A DNA stretch of 64,000 nt from Endomychus coccineus (GCA_958510875.1 OY294067.1:150300962-150364961); one strand, 5' to 3'. Counted from the first letter of the stretch, positions 12,126 through 23,682 are shown. Translations and numbers: made by a program. Notes: generated by a model from the letters alone, not told the origin.

Positions 12126-14111
12126 TCCTTCCTCTTACATATACTCTTCGAGACTAAGTCGAAAGAGTATATTGCATTTTGTCAAGCCATTTCTGAAATC
12201 GTTGATAGAAGTCCTAGAACAAAAAAGTCTAATTCATAGAATCTTTTATCGAATTTTAAACAGCTTCGGAAAAATCCGGTCTTTCTGTCTGACTATCTTT
12301 CTGCATGTATTTCACGAGACTTATCTATATAATAACTCAATAACAAAAGGTCCTATCATATCCAAATTCTGACAAAAAATGACTTACTCTTCGGTGGCAA
12401 ACGCTTTTATTTTTCAAAGAAGGGGTGTAATGAATACACCCCTTTCTGAAGGATTTGTAATTAAGACAATTGTAACTCCCAAAGTATACATTGAATCGAT
12501 TCAAAACTTCTACAGTGAATGTATGTTAGTTTAAAATTGTTTTCATTCAAATTTCAATAAAATTCAACAAGAACAAGAACGTTTGTTGAAGTAACCTTAA
12601 ATCTACATACTAAATAAGCAGATTCGTGGATTTTGTTTGGACGAGGAATGTATGATCCGCCCTCCCTTGTGCTCCCTAATCCCCTAGTGCTGCCGCGCTG
12701 GGGTTTGAGTTAGCCTTCTTTAAACTCCATTTCCGGAGGAGAAGTTTCAGTTGCCTGTCATCCCCTAGTGCACTTATCAGACCGGTGTCACTTTTGCGTC
12801 CCGTAAGAAGCTTATTCCGCTTTAAAAGTTGCACTCTCAGGTTGGTCCACCACAGCTTGCCGTTGAGCCCTTAGATCCATTGCCGGTTACATTGCCTCCC
12901 TGATATTTCTCTGCCCTGGTCAAGTACAGTGGAGTTCCCCTTTTCATTTTTGTTTTTACTTTGGTTTCCATTTTGGTTCCAGGAGTGGCAAGGAAAATAA
13001 ATGGTCCACTCATTAAGATCCTATCATGTATGGGTAAGGGTATTACAAGGAGGTGTTGCACGGTGCCCCAAGCTGGTTTTTAATGATCTAACCCCAGTAT
13101 TGCGTACCTCTGGCGCGCACCATAACGTGAAAGTTGGGAGAAGTTAGACTGACCTAACCACTAGACCCGGTTGGGTGAGTCAAGGTCTTCACGCCTCTCG
13201 CCCTTGTACGGGAGTTGTTGCGCTGGCAGCTGGTTCACGCCTCAAATCCATATAAGTAGATGGACGGCTGCTTCTTGTTTCTGAGGAACTGCTATCCTAC
13301 ATTGGATGTACCCAGAGATACCAAAGCAGGTCGTGATTCGGGATTTTCGTTAGCCTCATCCCTTCATTCACTTATACGAATCAGGAATGAACCTAGTCGT
13401 CTCAATCATTCATCTCCATATGCTTGGACAACAGCTTCTCAGCTGAGTCACCATTCATACAGATCATGACCATTCAGGAACCCTTCGCTCAAATACCAAA
13501 ATTATCTACATAATAAATTCCTCAACTCTATCTTTCATACTGACACTGGCTGTCAGATTGTCTTTCGCAATCATTCAGTGAAATAACCTTGTTTGAACTT
13601 GCTGCCTCATGAACCATCAATTGTACCACAAAATAAAGACATAAAATAGAATGTGATGTTACATCGATGACGTCACTTGAATCTTAAGAAGGGAATTTCG
13701 GACACGTCTGCAAGTCAAATATATACGTGTGAGATATTCATCATATTTATAACCAGAAAAAAACGGTTGTCCTCATGGTTCAGTAAAATACCATAATTCC
13801 ATTTGAAAAATGCTCAAAACAAATATATCCGTGAAAATCCTGATTTTTTTTTGTGCCGAATAAAATACTCCCTTACATTATATACTATGTATAGTATTAG
13901 GTGAAAATACACGTGACCTGGACGTTACCGTAATATTATATGAGCAATCCTACCGAAATTTTAAATTATCCTCGGCTGAACGCATATATGCCTTTATCAA
14001 GTAGATTACCTAGGGTGTGGTTTTCTCTTTTACAGCAGCCACTTCGTGATTCGCGATTTGAGGCCTAGTATATCATGAGCCTACTTCGTAGCTTCATATT
14101 AGCTAGTAATT
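12126..14111. other. No gene recognised; GC-richer block 12.6-13.5 kb
   Basis: Bases 12600-13470 are clearly less AT-rich than their surroundings and may be the 5' part of the minus-strand non-LTR element (ORF1/5' UTR). I cannot recognise zinc knuckles or other ORF1 features. Bases 13500-14110 show nothing. Confidence 0.35.
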
Positions 14112-16318
14112 TGAATTTTCAGTTTCGGAGTTATCTTTTAGAAATGACCCAAGAGGCTTCGAGCGCTTACGGTTAGCAGCTCTATGTTAGCTGATAATTA
14201 AGAGGTTCAGTTTTGGATCCATCATTATGGAATTACCAGTTAGTTTCCGAGCAGCTACGGGTTCACATGCATCTTTGTTCTCACTGTTCACTTCTTGTTT
14301 CGAGTAGTAAAGATTCAACTGGAACAATAATAATAAATTCATTTTGTAGTATTGTTTTGAAGTCGTGTGGGGTTCGCACCGTTAACTGAAATCTCAAATT
14401 GGTTGAAAAAAGTGCAACATAATAGGCATTGAAGTAGAGTGATTATGAGATACTTTCAATTGGTGAACTCGTTTTATGATACAAATTTACATGAAAATTG
14501 AGAATAGTGGAAAATCAATAAGGCTTAAGTCTGGTGAAGCTGGTCGAGTTCATAGTCAGTAACCTCGGTTATTATTCCTCAACTCTATGAAGATATTCCC
14601 AATCTTTTAACATTGCACGAATACCTAAATGAGCAGCCCCTTACCCCTACATTAGGTGACGTCTTCTATATTTCAAATTGAGCGCTCTGGCCTTGCCCCG
14701 ACAACAAATTCGAAAACTGTATGAAATATGATTCAGTGAGTGTTATAGAGAGTTATATCTCATGATAACAATTGCATCAACATAAAAATAGACATCGAAT
14801 ACTCAAGTGAGATATTCCTTTCACTATCATTAGACAATAATCTTCCAATAACCAACAAATTCACTATGAATAATTAAATTGCTCAAATTAAAAGTTAACC
14901 CTGAACAGTTCGTTCAGTATTCTGAGGACATCATCAATGTTCCACAACAAAAGTGGGTAAGTACACATTCTTTGAAACCAAATGCATAACCTGATAGTCC
15001 AAATCTGACACCATGGTCTGGCCGATTTTCAATTTGAAGTTTAATTATAACGTCAATATCTAATATTAATTAATAATTAACTGTAATGATCAGATGACTT
15101 CAAAGTGTCTAAGCTCAGTTACAACGTATACTTCTCTAATGTTCCGTTATTATTATGATATATTCAGATTCATATCCACCAACAAAGATGTAAGTAATGC
15201 CGCAATTCATGTCACTGAGATTGATTATTATGAAATAATTAATTGCAATCTCTCCGATGATGAGAACTTAAATTTCCGAAAGATCGAATATTGATTTTGA
15301 AAGGCCATCAATGTTCGATCTTTCGGAAAATCGGAGTATCAGCCATATCAAATTGATGAAACTCAATGTTTATCATCCAACAATGAGTTCTACAACACCT
15401 CCTCGATGAATTGATTGCAGTAGAATTGATTTTCCTTCATCATAAAATAAAAGTGAAGCTACAATTCAAAAGTGTTGATATATTTCCAAGGGTCAACGGC
15501 GGAATGCAGGCAGGTATGATATTCGAAAAGTTACGCAGTCGAATCGTGAAAAAGGGAATTTCGTTTAACTATACGACCAATGTACCATTCAATTTCCGTT
15601 TTACTCTCTCGGTCGAGTTACCACACATATAATAGGTAAAGCTCACTGCGCAATTACGGCAGAATAAATGGTTAACAATTCATTAGCAATATCAACACTA
15701 CAAATTCTATCCAAAGAACATTCAAATTCATTAATTATGCCTCCTAATATATGACGATGGTAAGAGGTAATATGCCACGAATAAATTTGACTCTGAACTC
15801 GGTGGAGTTCACCAGAATTAAGCTTTTTTGATTTTCCAATATTCTCAATTGTCATCACGGTTTTATATCCAGATCGTTCAACTAAGTATTCCACGTCTCG
15901 TGAATCATGCTTTGTGTAAATTTGTATTATAAAACGAGTTCTCCTTTTGAAAGGGTTTAAAGCGAGCATTCATGAGCATTCTATTTCAATGCCTATTATG
16001 TTGCACTTTTTTCTAACTAATTTGGCATAACAGTTGACGATGTGAACCCCACACTACTTCAAAACAATACTACAAAATGAATTTTTTATAATTGTTCCAA
16101 TTCTAATCTATTGAATCTTTAACACTCGGGAGAAGAAGCCAAGACTGAGAACATAAATTCAGTTATAACAGTAAGTGCTCCGAAATTATATTCATTTCGT
16201 AATGATGGATTTATAACTAAACTTACAAATGAACAGCCAACATAGCGCTGCAAACCTTAAGCGCTCGAAGCCTAGTGAATCATTTCTAAAAGATAACTCT
16301 GGAAATTGCAGGTCCTGG
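14112..16318. repeat. Large imperfect fold-back, arms about 330-450 bp
   Basis: The left arm (about 14112-14560) is repeated in inverted form at about 15785-16318. Shared blocks include GAGTTATCTTTTAGAAATGA next to GGCTTCGAGCGCTTA, the GTATTGTTTTGAAG/CTTCAAAACAATAC pair, and TGCAACATAATAGGCATTGA with its inverse. The arms have diverged by substitutions and indels. The 1.2-kb centre has a further hairpin at 15272-15330 and a 108-codon minus-strand open frame (15643-15969) without recognised motifs. It looks like a non-autonomous fold-back or MITE-type DNA element. Confidence 0.7.
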
Positions 16319-16494
16319 AAGAGTGAAATTTAACTTTACTCAATACGTACTCCTAATTCTTAACAATATTTCACTAATTATTAACATTTGCGATTTATCA
16401 TATTCCAAGAAAGGCCAGAAGGGTCGTATATTAAGAAGAAACTAATCAATTTTTCATCGTATTGCGAATACTTCTCACCTTACGCATCCTATTA

Positions 16495-17175
16495 GATATC
16501 GATTCAAATGTATTTGTGTCCCTCCAAGGCCCAATTTTGGGTCTATCGTTAAAAGCCAAGAACCAGCGTAATCTAAAGCGATGTTTTTATCTAAATCCAA
16601 AAGTGTGACCTCCTGGCAATCATAGAAAAAATATAAGCCGAGTCAAAGACAAAATAAAATCACGTTGGGTACTATTTTTTCAAATAAAACGATCGTCGGT
16701 GAAGTAGATTACATTTATTAAGGATACACCCATATTGTAGATTTTGACCAATACGATCTAAAAAGTCCTTCAACATTTTGACAAACCTTGACATTTTGAT
16801 ATAAATACCAAATTTTAGCTCATCTTCCAAAAAGAGATGACCTCGGAAAATTGGAAAAATTTTGAGGTAAGGAAATTTCGGAAAAGAAAAATTTCAGCTG
16901 CTGATAGCCCTGGTTCATACGCCTATTTTGAGCACATGCACATTTTTTTGCTCCAGTCAAAGTCGAGATATCGATTAAAATATGTTTGGGCCCCTCCCAA
17001 TTTTGGGTCTACCATCAAATATTTATCTAAATCCAAATCCAAAAATGTGACCCCCTAGCTATCATACAAAAAAATAATTTAAACGAGTCAAAGACAGAAA
17101 AAATCTCGTCGGGTACTATTTTTTCAAATAAAACGTTGTCGGTAAAGTAGATTACATTTATTAAGGATACAAGTT
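16495..17175 (+). repeat. Diverged direct duplication, units about 210-240 bp
   Basis: The block at 16495-16735 recurs at about 16970-17175, about 470 bases later. Shared pieces include CAATTTTGGGTCTA, TTTATCTAAATCCAAA, GGGTACTATTTTTTCAAATA and AAGTAGATTACATTTATTAA. No coding sequence is seen. Confidence 0.65.
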
Positions 17176-17432
17176 TGAATTTTTTTTAAACGTTATAATT
17201 TGAATAATTATCAGAAATAATAATAAGTAACTTGTATAAGAAGTTTATTGATCGATTAATTCAAAACGTAACAAGGATAAGGACCCGATAATTTTTTCGA
17301 AAAAAAATATCAATTTTTTTTAATAATTGATTTTATAATTTGAATGATTATGGAAAATAAAAATGTCATTAAGTATTAAGTATATATATATACTTTTTTT
17401 TTTACATTCAAACCTGGTCGGGGCTGCTGTTG

Positions 17433-17494
<62 letters not shown>

Positions 17495-17931
17495 ATGTTT
17501 TCTTGGTATATTGGTTCGTATATATACTGATAATGAAATAAAAATTCTGTTTTGACGTTTCGACAACGTTTATTGCCTTTATCAAAATTGTTGATTGAAA
17601 TTAGTGTTTCCATGTAATTTAGAAAAGAATAGATGATTTCGATTAATGAAATGCGTCTGCAGCCGACTTGTGTTTTAAGATCCAATTAAAACTGCAGAAA
17701 ACATTGGATCGGTTGTGTGTGAAAGAGTAATGTATGGCTAACTACAATTTGAAATAGATTGAATTTGATTAAATACAAGACATTCCAATATTGTACAATT
17801 ATAAATATCTATGAATTATTGTATGAATTAGTTACTCTATGATGAGTATTTCTATCATAACTATATATATACGAACCAATATACCAAGAAAACATACAAA
17901 TATTACAAATGGTTCAAGAATATCAACAAAA

Positions 17932-17978
<47 letters not shown>
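17433..17978 (-). mobile_element. Penelope-like terminal repeat between two (TA)n tracts
   Basis: A (TA)n tract (17433-17490) is followed by a 440-bp block and a second (TA)n tract (17934-17978). The block matches, in reverse orientation, the 3' end of the Penelope-like copy at 42.7-44.7 kb: 17491-17690 corresponds to 44484-44679 and 17690-17860 to 44290-44480. Its last 68 bases invert the sequence at 42745-42815, so the two ends are inverted copies of one sequence. It carries a degenerate hammerhead-like core (TTGATAA...GAAAC) at about 17556-17588, minus strand. It is a terminal-repeat-only copy without RT. Confidence 0.75.
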
Positions 17979-17979
<1 letters not shown>

Positions 17980-18072
17980 CTTAAGAGATATATAATTAAA
18001 TTTTCTGAATTATGAAGATAACTTAGATAATTCAACATAGGATTATAAAGATGCATAAACGTAAAAGATTGT

Positions 18073-18144
18073 ACCATAGGCGGGATTCGAACCCACATTT
18101 CTGGATTTCTAGTCCAGGGTGTTTACCAATTACACCACTTCGGT
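18073..18144 (-). tRNA. tRNA-like cloverleaf, anticodon AGA, copy 1
   Basis: The minus strand folds as a 72-nt cloverleaf. The acceptor ACCGAAG pairs with CTATGGT apart from one A-A mismatch, the D-stem is GTGT/ACAC, and the anticodon stem CTGGA/TCCAG encloses the loop CTAGAAA (anticodon AGA). The T-arm is GTGGG-TTCGAAT-CCCGC. An AGA anticodon would mean serine, but the variable loop has only 4 nt whereas serine tRNAs have a long arm. It is more likely a tRNA-derived repeat with a pol III B box (GGTTCGAATCC) than a working tRNA. Confidence 0.45.
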
Positions 18145-18545
18145 CCTGTTAGATTTTTATATTTTTGTAAATATAAACCTCTGAAAGGATAGTAGATCAT
18201 TGATGAACACAATGCGATTCGATGCCCTACCATAGATCAACTATTCACGCACATTCATCTGAAGTTCAGTCGTTTTTTGAAGTAAGGATTGTAGGTTAGT
18301 ACTGCTATGGTTGGCAGTTACTTGACAGTTCTTGTTCAAATGACAGCATCCCGGTTCTTATATATTTCAATAGAACTGACTGAGAATTGTTCTGGTTAAT
18401 TATAAACAAGTTTAAAGTTTCTTTGCCTAATTGGCCACTATCGTGTATGTAACTTAAGAGATATATAATTAAATTTTCTGAATTATGAAGATAGCTTAGA
18501 TAATTCAACATAGGATTATAAAGATGAATAAACGTAAAAGATTGA

Positions 18546-18617
18546 ACCATAGGCGGGATTCGAACACACATTTCTGGATTTCTAGTCCAGGGTGTTTACC
18601 AATTACACCACTTCGGT
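18546..18617 (-). tRNA. tRNA-like cloverleaf, anticodon AGA, copy 2
   Basis: This is the second tandem copy, 473 bases from the first. It differs in the T-stem region: the plus strand reads CGAACACACA instead of CGAACCCACA, which weakens the T-stem. The change suggests relaxed constraint. Confidence 0.35.
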
Positions 18618-19018
18618 CCTGTTAGATTTTTATATTTTTGTAAATATAAACCTCTGAAAGGATAGTAGATCATTGATGAACACAATGCGATTCGATGCCC
18701 TACCATAGATCAACTATTCACGCTCATTCATCTGAAGTTCAGTGGTTTTTTGAAGTAAGGATTGTAGGTTAGTACTGCTATGGTTGGCAGTTACTTGACA
18801 GTTCTTATTCAAATGACAGCATCCCGGTTCTTATATATTTCAATAGAACTGACTGAGAATTGTTCTGGTTAATTATAAACAAGTTTAAAGTTTCTCTGCC
18901 TAATTGGCCACTATCGTGTATGTAACTTAAGAGATATATAATTAAATTTTCTGAATTATGAAGATAACTTAGATAATTTAACATAGGATTATAAAGATGA
19001 ATAAACGTAAAAGATTGA

Positions 19019-19090
19019 ACCATAGGCGGGATTCGAACCCACATTTCTGGATTTCTAGTCCAGGGTGTTTACCAATTACACCACTTCGGT
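19019..19090 (-). tRNA. tRNA-like cloverleaf, anticodon AGA, copy 3
   Basis: This is the third tandem copy, with the same cloverleaf as copy 1 and an intact T-arm. It lies in the truncated third unit. Confidence 0.42.
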
Positions 19091-19133
19091 CCTGTTAGAT
19101 TTTTATATTTTTGTAAATATAAACCTCTGAAAG

Positions 19134-19240
19134 GAAAAAAACGACTGAACTTCAGATGAATGTGCGTGAATAGTTGATCTATGGTAGAGCATCGAATCGC
19201 ATTGTGTTCGTCAATGATCTACTATCCTTTCAGAGGTTCT
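19134..19240. repeat. Inverted copy of part of the 473-bp unit
   Basis: This block is the reverse complement of the segment found at about 18170-18280 in unit 1 (AACCTCTGAAAGGATAGTAG... to ...GAAGTTCAGTCG). It forms a short hairpin-like end to the tandem array and directly precedes the Penelope-like ORF. Confidence 0.85.
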
Positions 19241-20732
19241 TCAAAGTCTGTCATAAGCAGGTTGGCTAATATTGGGGATAAGGGTTATCCCACGCATAAA
19301 GAACATAAAGCTGGAACCTGGCCATATGCTCGTGAGCTTCGACATCGTATCACTCTTCACCAATATCCCCATCGATGAGGCCGTCGAAATTATCCAGAAG
19401 AAATACCAGATACGAAAGGACATCATCGAACTTACCAAACACTGCCTCAAAAATACGTACTTCATCTACAAGGACCAAAGATACAAACAAATTGAAGGGG
19501 CACCGATGGGATCACCCTTATCCCCAGTACTAGCCAACCTGTTTATGACAGACTTTGAAGAACGAGCCATCCAAACAGCCAGCCAAAAACCAAAACTATG
19601 GCTACGATACGTAGACGATACGTTTGTTATCTGGACTCACGGAGAAGCCGCACTGACAAAATTCCTGAGCCACATAAACAGGATTCACGAAAAAATCAAG
19701 TTCACAATGGAGATCGAGAAGGACAACCAACTACCCTTCCTAGATGTTCTTGTGAGCAAGACAAACGGCAGAATAGGACACACCATATACAGGAAGCCAA
19801 CACACACGAATCGTTACTTGAACGCCCAGTCACATCACCATCCAGCACAACTCCAATCCGTAATAAAAACACTCATAACCAGATCAGACCGACTAACCGA
19901 CAATGACCACAAACAACAAGAAATGCAGACAATACAAACCACACTACAACAAAACGGGTTCTCAAAAGACAATATCAGACGAGCACTAAGACCACGACGC
20001 CAGACGGATCGAACCACAGAAGAAGAAAAAGGAGAACCTGTCGCCAGAGCCCATCTGCCATACGTCAAAGGTACTACAGAGAAGATCAGCAGAATTCTCA
20101 AAAAACACAACATTGAGACAAGTTTCAAAATGACAAGAAAGATTGGTCAAGTACTGCCTAACGCTAAATCCAAAATAAATCTGGAAACACAAGGGGTCTA
20201 CGAAATACCATGCAAAGATTGCGGAGGAAGCTACATAGGACAAACTAACAGAAGAATCAACATTCGACGTGAAGAACAATGCAATGCAGTCGCAAAGCAA
20301 GAAACAACATCATCACTTGCCGAACATGTGAGAAAAACTTCACATGAAATCGATTTTGACAACACCCGAGTCCTAGCCAGCCTGGAGCACAAAAGAAAAC
20401 ACATCATAAGAGAAGCTATCGAAATCAAGAAGCGACCTTCAAACCTCAATACAAGAGATGATACACAGAGATTACCAGCTGCTTTGGAAACCAGCCCTTC
20501 AACCACCCAGGAGAACAGTCAACCAGACTAATTCAACGGACCGGCAAACTCGCTCGAACGCAACGAACCGACAAAATCGCTCGAACGCAACAGACCAACA
20601 AACTCAATCAGACGCATCAAACCGGCAAAATCATCCAGATGTAACAAGGATACATAAAACACCAACAGGATCAACGGAGATCAGTTTCAAGTTAACTCGA
20701 AGCAGAGCAGCAGCCCTGAAGAGAAGACCTGA

Positions 20733-20770
<38 letters not shown>
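19241..20770 (+). mobile_element. Penelope-like element, 5'-truncated, ending at (TA)n
   Basis: The element keeps a long ORF with RT and GIY-YIG domains, then a tail ending in CCTGAAGA and a (TA)n tract at about 20735-20770. CCTGAAGA is the start of the hammerhead-like core seen complete in the related copy at 45721. Here the core is cut exactly where (TA)n begins. The 5' end, including the RT fingers, is missing. Confidence 0.85.
19272..20531 (+). CDS. Penelope-like RT with GIY-YIG endonuclease, 5'-truncated
   Basis: This 419-codon frame lacks the RT N-terminus, so the start codon is arbitrary. Visible RT blocks are LVSFDIVSLFTNIP (first palm aspartate), GAPMGSPLSPVLANLFM, LRYVDDTFVIW (catalytic DD) and QLPFLDVLV. 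The C-terminal GIY-YIG nuclease begins at about residue 314 with GVYEIPCKDCGGSYIGQT and an arginine-containing helix (RRINIRREEQ). Penelope-like elements move by copying RNA back into DNA at a nick made by this nuclease. No internal stop is present in this copy, which suggests recent insertion. The C-terminal tail is rich in Thr, Gln and Asn. Confidence 0.88.
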   Translation: MGIRVIPRIKNIKLEPGHMLVSFDIVSLFTNIPIDEAVEIIQKKYQIRKDIIELTKHCLKNTYFIYKDQRYKQIEGAPMGSPLSPVLANLFMTDFEERAIQTASQKPKLWLRYVDDTFVIWTHGEAALTKFLSHINRIHEKIKFTMEIEKDNQLPFLDVLVSKTNGRIGHTIYRKPTHTNRYLNAQSHHHPAQLQSVIKTLITRSDRLTDNDHKQQEMQTIQTTLQQNGFSKDNIRRALRPRRQTDRTTEEEKGEPVARAHLPYVKGTTEKISRILKKHNIETSFKMTRKIGQVLPNAKSKINLETQGVYEIPCKDCGGSYIGQTNRRINIRREEQCNAVAKQETTSSLAEHVRKTSHEIDFDNTRVLASLEHKRKHIIREAIEIKKRPSNLNTRDDTQRLPAALETSPSTTQENSQPD

Positions 20771-20773
<3 letters not shown>

Positions 20774-21254
20774 TCTCGCGTAAGTTTTGAGAACGAGATC
20801 TGAATATATATATACTTGCACTTTACGTAAGTTTTGAGGACAGACGTACATCCCCACCCTTTCCTTGTTACTTCTCCTCATACATCAGTATAGAACAATT
20901 CATGAAACAGTTATAATAGAATATTATAGTATAGGTATTTTAACCCCCTGCTTCATCATGTTGCAAATTTGTATCGAACCGATTGCTTTATATTTTCATC
21001 CAATTGAAATCCCTTTGCAAGTGCACATTTGAAATAGTCTACTAAACCAAGCCGAAATGATCATGGTATCCTCATCAGATGTTCCTAAATACATGAAGTT
21101 AGCAACAAATATTGTGTAGTTTAGATTTAGATTTAGATTCCTTACGATTTTTTGAGTCTCCGTTGGCGTTCTTTTCCTGAGTTGACACTTTCGTCTCTGC
21201 TACCTTAGAAATTTGATTCGAGTTAATGCTATAGCTTTATAGAGCAGCATGTTC
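20771..21254. other. No gene; GTAAGTTTTGAG-type repeats beside (TA)n
   Basis: Just after the (TA)n tract, the motif TCTCGCGTAAGTTTTGAG and a second CGTAAGTTTTGAGGAC occur. The reverse of this pattern flanks the (TA)n at 42.6 kb. The rest shows nothing. Confidence 0.4.
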
Positions 21255-21771
21255 GAAAGTAATAAGGTCTTTCTAGTCCAGATCGATCAGTAGTAACGTC
21301 ACAAACGTATGGTTCTATACAGCTGTTTCGCTCTTCTCGTAGAGCTCGCAACGTAGCTGAACGATCTCCGCTGAGGGTAGTCATAACCGGCCATCAACAT
21401 GGTTGAAAGACCAACATAATCTTACGTCATCTATGAATAGATGTCCCATAAAAACCAAACAATGTCCCACATTAACTGATATATTCTCGAACTTTACAAA
21501 AGTTACGGGGAATATGAGACTATAGTGACTCTTATTAATAGAGTCATGTGTGTGGGACTACTTGACTGCGCCGTATGGTGACACCAAATGAAACTAATGT
21601 AGGAGAATATGAAATAATAAATGAATATATGAATATACTCATTTTTATCACATGTTGTCTTTTGCCAGATAACAGTGATAAGGTCTTTCTAGTCCATATC
21701 GATCAGAAACATCACAAACTTATAGTTCCAGACAACTGTTTCGCTTTTCCCATAGAGCTCATCAGTAGAAC
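21255..21771 (-). repeat. Two direct copies of a hammerhead-bearing repeat
   Basis: About 100 bases starting AATAAGGTCTTTCTAGTCCA at 21261 recur at 21673 with the same order: GATCGATCAG, CACAAAC-TATGGTTC, CAGCTGTTTCGC and a GAGCTC-containing arm. On the minus strand each holds a hammerhead-like core, degraded in the first copy and intact in the second. This layout resembles Penelope-like terminal repeats. Confidence 0.6.
21728..21767 (-). ncRNA. Hammerhead ribozyme-like core
   Basis: On the minus strand, CTGATGA is followed by a stem-loop starting GCTC and closing AAGC, then GAAAC and AGTTGTC. CTGANGA and GAAA are the invariant hammerhead boxes. I did not confirm stems I and III or the cleavage site. 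Confidence 0.55.
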
Positions 21772-21871
21772 GAGTAGGTTTACATTGGTTTGGTAAATGC
21801 AATCCAGTTGAAATTTTGACACAAACTGGATATGATAATCGAAATTCATGGGCATAAAAATTCCATATCAT

Positions 21872-22386
21872 ACCTCAACCCGTTTTCGAGTTGTTGAGTA
21901 GAGTGGGGAGTGGGCGTAGCGAACAGTAAAATAAATAATTAGAATAAATATGAGTTTGATTTTCAATGTAATTCAGACGGAATGCGGCAGCGTACCAATC
22001 GATCTCTTAATAATCTTAAATACCTATTCTAATAAATGCGTCATATTTGAATTATCTTTGGTTTAGTACAAACATTCATATAATAAATAATTGAAATCAT
22101 ACTGATAACGTCTCTTGTGCATTGAAAAATATTAGGAAATTTGCAAATGTAACAAGATGAGAAGAAATTGAAAACGATGTACAGACCTTGGAGTGAAAAT
22201 TAAAAAATAGCGTGTTTTTATACTTTTGACCTGGAGCTAAAAAATATCATCGATGTATAAAGATTTAAATGTGTACGTTGCAGAAACAAAATCATATGTA
22301 TATAAATGTATTCATTTTGATATTTTATATTCAGTAAAATTTGACTTTGAATAGTGAAGGTCTCGGCAGATTATGTGAGTCGAGAG
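21872..22386. other. AT-rich, nothing recognised
   Basis: No coding region, long repeat or structured element is visible in this stretch. Confidence 0.4.
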
Positions 22387-22665
22387 CACGGTCGTATATA
22401 CAGGTCTGGAAACTCGAGACTGTTTCCTATGTGAGAAGTGAGTTCGCTAATGGTCATCTATTGCCTAGTACCAAAAGGGTGACGCATGAGTCGAGGAATC
22501 TTCCCTGGCACGTATACGACCGTGTTTGAACGATATGGCGCCTAATCCTGACAACATATTTCGATCCATGCCCCAGCTGGTGGCTGAGCGAGGGACTATG
22601 AGTTTGGCGACATGTAAGAGACTCATGTCAAACATAGAGTTTCCAGACCTGTATATACGACCGTG
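22387..22665. mobile_element. Short TIR element, 8-bp target duplication (copy 1)
   Basis: The element begins CACGGTCGTATATACAGG and ends with its inverse. It is flanked on both sides by GTCGAGAG (22379-22386 and 22666-22673), an exact 8-bp duplication. The arms extend inward for about 90 bases, so the 279-bp copy is largely palindromic. An internal copy of the end motif, CGTATACGACCGTG, lies near 22511. An 8-bp duplication fits hAT or P superfamilies. No transposase is present. Confidence 0.88.
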
Positions 22666-22673
22666 GTCGAGAG

Positions 22674-23441
22674 TAACGCCGATTAGAAGCAGCCATACCA
22701 GAATCACATAACGGGTAGGACAAAAAACACTTAGTGGGCATATTTTTTTGCACTACTGTTTTGCAACATATATAACCTTCAATGAGCAAAATGTCCATTC
22801 ATATCATCTTTTATTTTTGTCTCAGGCGGGTAGGTATTGTTATAGTGTCCCGGATAACAGATTCTTGACGCACAGCTTGCTTGAAGCATAGAAAACCTAA
22901 CGAGTTTGAAGCTGGGCTTCAGAACAGGACATGTTTTTCAGGGAGTAACAATAATATTCCAACACAGACTTACGGTGTCATTCATGGACGATAATTATGA
23001 TCTTACACAACTACCTGTTTCTTTCAATACATTTGGAAATATGAAATAATATTAAGATGAGGGGAGTCGAGACGGCAGAGGTCACTTTGTTTTGCTGCAT
23101 ATTTTCGTTCATCGAGTGTCATGAGATAATTTTGGAACCGTATCATGCTTAAAGTTATTCATTGAGCTGGCATCAAGGTTTCTTTAACTACGACAAAGTG
23201 ACAAAATTGTGGAGCAGGAAAGGGCTGGGCTGCGCTCTCTGGTGGTCGACCGGCGGACCCGACCGCGTCGCATATAGTAACCTCACTTTTTGCAGCTAAG
23301 TGACGCCACCATGGAACTAAATCAAAGATGTCTATGTATAGAGTAGACTACTAAGCCTTTTACTAGTAACTTGATGGTCATTCTGTCCTTCTCGCACATG
23401 TACTACGCTCTCACTGGCACGTAAATATTATTATTATGTTG
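22674..23441. other. No gene recognised
   Basis: This stretch lies between the short TIR element and the P-like element. A GC-richer patch at 23220-23330 holds no supported frame. Confidence 0.4.
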
Positions 23442-23682
23442 TACCTAATCATAGATAACTCTACTACCGTGGGATGAAATGTCTTATGGAAGGGACCAAA
23501 ACCGTCGAGTATTTACGCTTCCAAAATACGGGAGGGCGCGTCAAGCGTCCGAAATTAATAGAAATTATAATGCGCATGCGTTTGTTATTGTTGTTCAATA
23601 GTAGCCATGTTTAATTCAGTTGTGGATTTTGCTTGCTATCATACACGCTATTTCTACAATATTTTTTTTGCATAATATTCAT

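Larger units (their letters stand above)
17979..19133. repeat. 473-bp tandem repeat, about 2.4 units
   Basis: Units start at 17979, 18452 and 18925 with ACTTAAGAGATATATAATTA and are nearly identical. The third stops after about 209 bases. Each unit contains a minus-strand tRNA-like sequence and a downstream block that recurs inverted at 19134-19240. The array starts exactly where the (TA)n tract ends. Confidence 0.93.

Noticed and set aside
17433..17490. Long open frames of alternating Ile and Tyr through (TA)n tracts (also 17.9, 20.7, 42.7 and 44.7 kb)
   Set aside because: They are translations of a dinucleotide repeat with no coding signal.
18073..19090. Three functional serine tRNA genes
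   Set aside because: The serine anticodon is combined with a short variable loop, an acceptor mismatch and repeat context, so tRNA-derived repeat is more likely.
17979..19133. CRISPR-like array
   Set aside because: The units are 473 bp, identical throughout and contain no spacer-repeat alternation; the genome is eukaryotic.
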